Of a DNA stretch of 47,998 bases, positions 45,418 through 47,998 are shown one piece after another. The stretch is from Chloroflexota bacterium (GTDB lineage Bacteria; Chloroflexota; Anaerolineae; J102): contig JAADII010000098.1 in the NCBI GenBank assembly GCA_013151415.1, positions 1 through 47,998 on the forward strand. Direction: 5' to 3'. Numbering within the stretch: position 1 is the stretch's first letter; every line of letters starts with the position of its first letter. A program made the translations under genes and the position numbers. The notes beneath the pieces are model-generated. The model had not been told where the DNA came from, did no database searches, and saw only the letters and a list, made by a program, of their open reading frames with translations.

Positions 45418-46529
45418 GATGCGCCTCCTGAGAGCAAGAAATCGTGGATTCGTTGTGCAAAAAGGTCGGTATGAAAAACACAGGCGAAGTGCCCCCAATC
45501 GCTCGACACCGGATAGAGTTCAGCGCGACCGCCGCCTGCTTGCACGGCCCGCACCACATCTTCACTATCCGAGGGCGGGAAAAAGAGATCTTGTTCGCAT
45601 GGGATCAGCAAAATGTCAGCCCGAACATTGGCCAGCGCGCGCGAAAATCCCCCGCGACCCGCGCCCACGTCGAACACGGTGGCCGCGCGACCGATGGTTA
45701 GCAGTGCGTTGGCGTCGGCGTAGGTCGCGCGCGTCTCGATAAACGCGTCCAGTTCTTTTTCGAAGGGAAAACGCCCATCCTCGTCCGCGACGCCCCAACC
45801 CGCGGCCCGCCCCACCTGATTGATGCGCGCGGGCGTTTGCGCCAGGAGGGTCATCACCTGCAGAGCCTGCTTCAAACCCTGTTCTGGCCCCGAACCGTCG
45901 TAATAGTCCCCGCCACGCCAGTTGGGGTCCGCGTGGATGAGATCGCGACACCAGCGATAGACGCCCAACGTGAAGTTGGGGCTGGTTCGGCCATATGTGC
46001 ACACGCCGAAGGCCCTGTCCACGAAATGGGGATACGCGCAGGCCCATTCCAGCGCCTGCATCCCCCCGCCCGACGGTCCACCCACCGCATGTAAATGCTC
46101 GACGCCTAAGTGCGCCATCAAGGCCCGTTGCACCCGCACGATATCGCCAAAGGTGAGCGCGGGATAGCGGCTTCCAAAGGGTTTGCCCGTGCTCGGATCG
46201 ATACTGGCCGGGCCGGTGCTGATCACGCGCGGGTCTCTCGCCTGCACATTGGACAACGTGTCTGAGCAAATGACGAAAAAGCGGTCCGTGTCGATGGCCT
46301 TGCCCGGCCCAATGAGCGCATCCCACCAGCCGGGAAGCTCGTCGTCCGGCGCGTATCGGCCCGCGGCGTGCGATGTGCCTGTCCAATAATGGCAGATGAG
46401 CACTGCGTTGTCGCGAGCGGCGTTCAATTCGCCATAGGTCTCGTAGCCGATCTCGACATTGAGCACATGGCCATCGTCGAAACGAAAGCCGGGTAATGAA
46501 AAGCGCTTTTTGGCCACGCGATCCATCAT
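45414..46529 (-). CDS. Homoserine O-acetyltransferase-like alpha/beta enzyme
   Basis: A 371-residue member of the MetX superfamily. Shared features are VEIGYETYGELNAARDNAVL, TGTSHAAG, the PGPGKAIDTDRFFVIC-type strand (ALIGPGKAIDTDRFF), VISTGPASIDPSTGKPFGS, and LTFGDIVRVQRALMAHLG. The catalytic Ser153 is in GGPSGGGMQALEWA, where true MetX usually has Gly-Gly-Ser-Met-Gly-Gly; Asp314 and His347 complete the triad. The altered nucleophile elbow and its place in a transport cluster argue against methionine synthesis and for a different acyl transfer or hydrolysis. GGAGGT precedes the tandem ATG codons; the first (46529) is used. It overlaps both neighbours by four bases. Confidence 0.88.
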   Translation of the reverse strand: MMDRVAKKRFSLPGFRFDDGHVLNVEIGYETYGELNAARDNAVLICHYWTGTSHAAGRYAPDDELPGWWDALIGPGKAIDTDRFFVICSDTLSNVQARDPRVISTGPASIDPSTGKPFGSRYPALTFGDIVRVQRALMAHLGVEHLHAVGGPSGGGMQALEWACAYPHFVDRAFGVCTYGRTSPNFTLGVYRWCRDLIHADPNWRGGDYYDGSGPEQGLKQALQVMTLLAQTPARINQVGRAAGWGVADEDGRFPFEKELDAFIETRATYADANALLTIGRAATVFDVGAGRGGFSRALANVRADILLIPCEQDLFFPPSDSEDVVRAVQAGGGRAELYPVSSDWGHFACVFHTDLFAQRIHDFLLSGGAS

Positions 46530-47998
46530 GCCTCACCTCCAAACTGCTTACGCAACTCGGTCTTGAGGATTTTGCCCGCGCCGGAAAGGGGCAAGGCGTC
46601 CACGAAAACCACCGATTTGGGGATTTTATAGCGGGCCAGATGGTCTTTTAGAAAGGCGAGAAGCTCAGCCTCGGTGACGGTCGCGTTCGGCTTGAGCGCA
46701 ACGATGGCCTTGCCCACCTGTCCCCACTTCTCATCCGGGACGCCAATGACCGCGGCCATGTGCACCGCGGGATGTTTGTATAAGACTTGCTCGATCTCGG
46801 CCGGATAGACGTTTTCGCCGCCGGAGATGAACATATCCTTTTTCCGATCCACCACATAGAAATACCATTCCTCGTCATACCGCACCAGGTCGCCGGTGTG
46901 GAACCAGCCCTCGTCGTCCAGCACTTCCGCGAACGCGTCCGGTTGGTTGAAATAACCGGAGCACATGCTGGGGCCTTTCAGAACCAGCTCGCCCACCTGA
47001 TTGGGGCCGAGGGGACGATTCTGATCGTCCACCACGCGCGCATCGATGAAGAAATTGGGGCGGCCAATGCTCCCGGCTTTGCGGATGGCGTCCTCAGGGG
47101 CCAGGGCGAACAATCCCGGCCCGAATTCGGTCATGCCAAAGCCCTGTTTGAAGCGCACGCCCTTTTCAGCCGCGTATTTTTCCACCAGAGGAACGGGCAA
47201 GGCCGCGCCGCCGCTGGTGCAAAAGCGCAGGCTGCTCAGGTCCGCGTCGGCCCAATTCCGCGCTTGGGTCATCATCTGATACATGGTGGGCACGCCCGCG
47301 AACACGGTCACGCGCTCTCGCTCGATGAGTTCCAGCACCCGCGCGGGATCGAACTCCCGCAGCAGGATGGTCGTGTTGCCCAGCGCGACTTGCGAAGAAA
47401 GGTAGACGAAAAGACCGCCCGTATGAAACAAGGGGAACACGTTGAGATACACGTCATCATGCGCGATGTCATGAATGACCGTGTTCATGATGTTCCAGGC
47501 GATCATGCGGTGGCTGATCATCGCGGCCTTGGGCAAGCCTGTGGTGCCCCCGGTGAACAGCAAACAGGCGATGTCCTCTTTGTCCAGGCCTTCGCAGGTG
47601 ACGGGAGCCGTGGGCGAGTGTTGCAAAACGCTCTCGAAGTGGAGGCTTCCTGAAACGCCGTCGCCATCGAGGTGCAGAAGATGGCCAATGGCCGCGGGCG
47701 TCTGTTCGATGGCCGACATGATCTGCGCGACCGCGTCTTTGAAATCGTGGGAGAAGATCAGAACTTTGGGTGTGGTTTGTTCCATCAGTTGCACAAGTTC
47801 GCGCCAGTGCAAACGCCAGTTGAAAGGCGTGTGGATCGCGCCCAACTTGCCGCAGGCGTAGAAGCAATCGAGGTGCTCCACGCCATCCCGGGCCAAAACA
47901 CCCACTCGATCCCCCTTGCTCACCCCGACCGAGCGCAACCAGTTGGCCAGCCGGTTCGCACGCGCGTTCATTTCCCGGTAGCTCAGCCGCCAGGCCGG
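46526..47998 (-). CDS. Acyl-CoA ligase (AMP-forming), truncated by the window
   Basis: 491 residues are visible; the frame continues past the window end with PAWRLSYREMNARAN, which is the family pattern, so the true start is outside. Motifs are the P-loop LLFTGGTTGLPKAAMISH, the acyl pocket strand FKQGFGMTEFGP, WFHTGDLVRYDEEWYFYVVDRKKDMFISGGENVYPAEIE and the catalytic Lys in GAGKILKTELRKQ. Such enzymes activate a carboxylic acid to its CoA thioester via an acyl-AMP. The pocket residues suggest a medium-chain or aromatic acid, but this is not decisive. It is the first visible gene of the cluster; its stop overlaps the MetX-like start by four bases. Confidence 0.95.
   Translation of the reverse strand, partial: PAWRLSYREMNARANRLANWLRSVGVSKGDRVGVLARDGVEHLDCFYACGKLGAIHTPFNWRLHWRELVQLMEQTTPKVLIFSHDFKDAVAQIMSAIEQTPAAIGHLLHLDGDGVSGSLHFESVLQHSPTAPVTCEGLDKEDIACLLFTGGTTGLPKAAMISHRMIAWNIMNTVIHDIAHDDVYLNVFPLFHTGGLFVYLSSQVALGNTTILLREFDPARVLELIERERVTVFAGVPTMYQMMTQARNWADADLSSLRFCTSGGAALPVPLVEKYAAEKGVRFKQGFGMTEFGPGLFALAPEDAIRKAGSIGRPNFFIDARVVDDQNRPLGPNQVGELVLKGPSMCSGYFNQPDAFAEVLDDEGWFHTGDLVRYDEEWYFYVVDRKKDMFISGGENVYPAEIEQVLYKHPAVHMAAVIGVPDEKWGQVGKAIVALKPNATVTEAELLAFLKDHLARYKIPKSVVFVDALPLSGAGKILKTELRKQFGGEA

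Overview
The window reads as ordinary chromosome of a free-living, moderately GC-rich bacterium. A Chloroflexota member (Anaerolineae or Ardenticatenia-like) fits best. This is inference from style rather than a marker gene: tandem DUF4013 membrane proteins, several FHA proteins with Pro-rich linkers, a zinc-ribbon/LysM protein with a Pro-Thr spacer, a lipoprotein with a Pro-Thr-Lys spacer, an LTD-phospholipase D exoprotein, and many short heptamer-type repeats between genes. I see no rRNA, tRNA, CRISPR array, transposase or prophage. The one clear selfish element is a 565-residue intein inside gyrB.

Layout. 0-2 kb: the tail of an exported-looking protein and two tandem DUF4013 membrane proteins. 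2.2-6.7 kb: peptide deformylase (def) converging on three FHA-domain genes, then a membrane-anchored class A beta-lactamase-like serine hydrolase. 6.7-9.7 kb: GMP synthase (guaA) and a hypothetical membrane protein. 9.8-14.8 kb: gyrB (intein-bearing) converging on dnaN. 15-19.4 kb: a CPBP protease-like membrane protein, an XPB/Ssl2-type helicase-associated protein, a DUF1232 protein and a MerR-like regulator. 19.4-24.5 kb: dnaJ-prmA, a small membrane protein, coaE and an ABC-F ATPase. 24.6-28.6 kb: a class IV PLP aminotransferase, an ArsA-like ATPase, the tRNA methylthiotransferase mtaB and a HIT protein. 28.7-32.7 kb: the LysM protein, glyA and a CPA1-type Na+/H+ antiporter. 33-38.3 kb: dnaK, an LTD-phospholipase D exoprotein and an EamA transporter. 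38.3-48.0 kb: a long minus-strand cluster with a complete LIV-type ABC importer (binding protein, two ATPases, two permeases) behind two alpha/beta hydrolase-fold enzymes and an acyl-CoA ligase.

How genes work together. The last cluster is the clearest functional unit. The ligase, MetX-like and hydrolase genes are joined by 4-base ATGA overlaps and are followed by the importer genes in the same direction, suggesting uptake, hydrolysis or acyl transfer, and CoA activation of one unidentified acid, ester or amide. dnaJ-prmA is a classic pair, but dnaK sits alone 11 kb away and no grpE or hrcA is present. The three FHA proteins presumably read Thr phosphorylation at the membrane, but no kinase or phosphatase gene is in the window.

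Most notable signals: the gyrB intein, which splits the TOPRIM metal site and carries an XRE-type helix-turn-helix; dispersed 7-base-period repeats in at least six intergenic regions; promoters that place the start codon at or almost at the transcription start; three same-strand DnaA-box-like nonamers spaced about two helical turns apart; and two perfect LacI/CcpA-type operators upstream of the phospholipase D gene. I did not find a convincing wholly new multi-gene system; the intein architecture and the repeat families are the best candidates for something undescribed.
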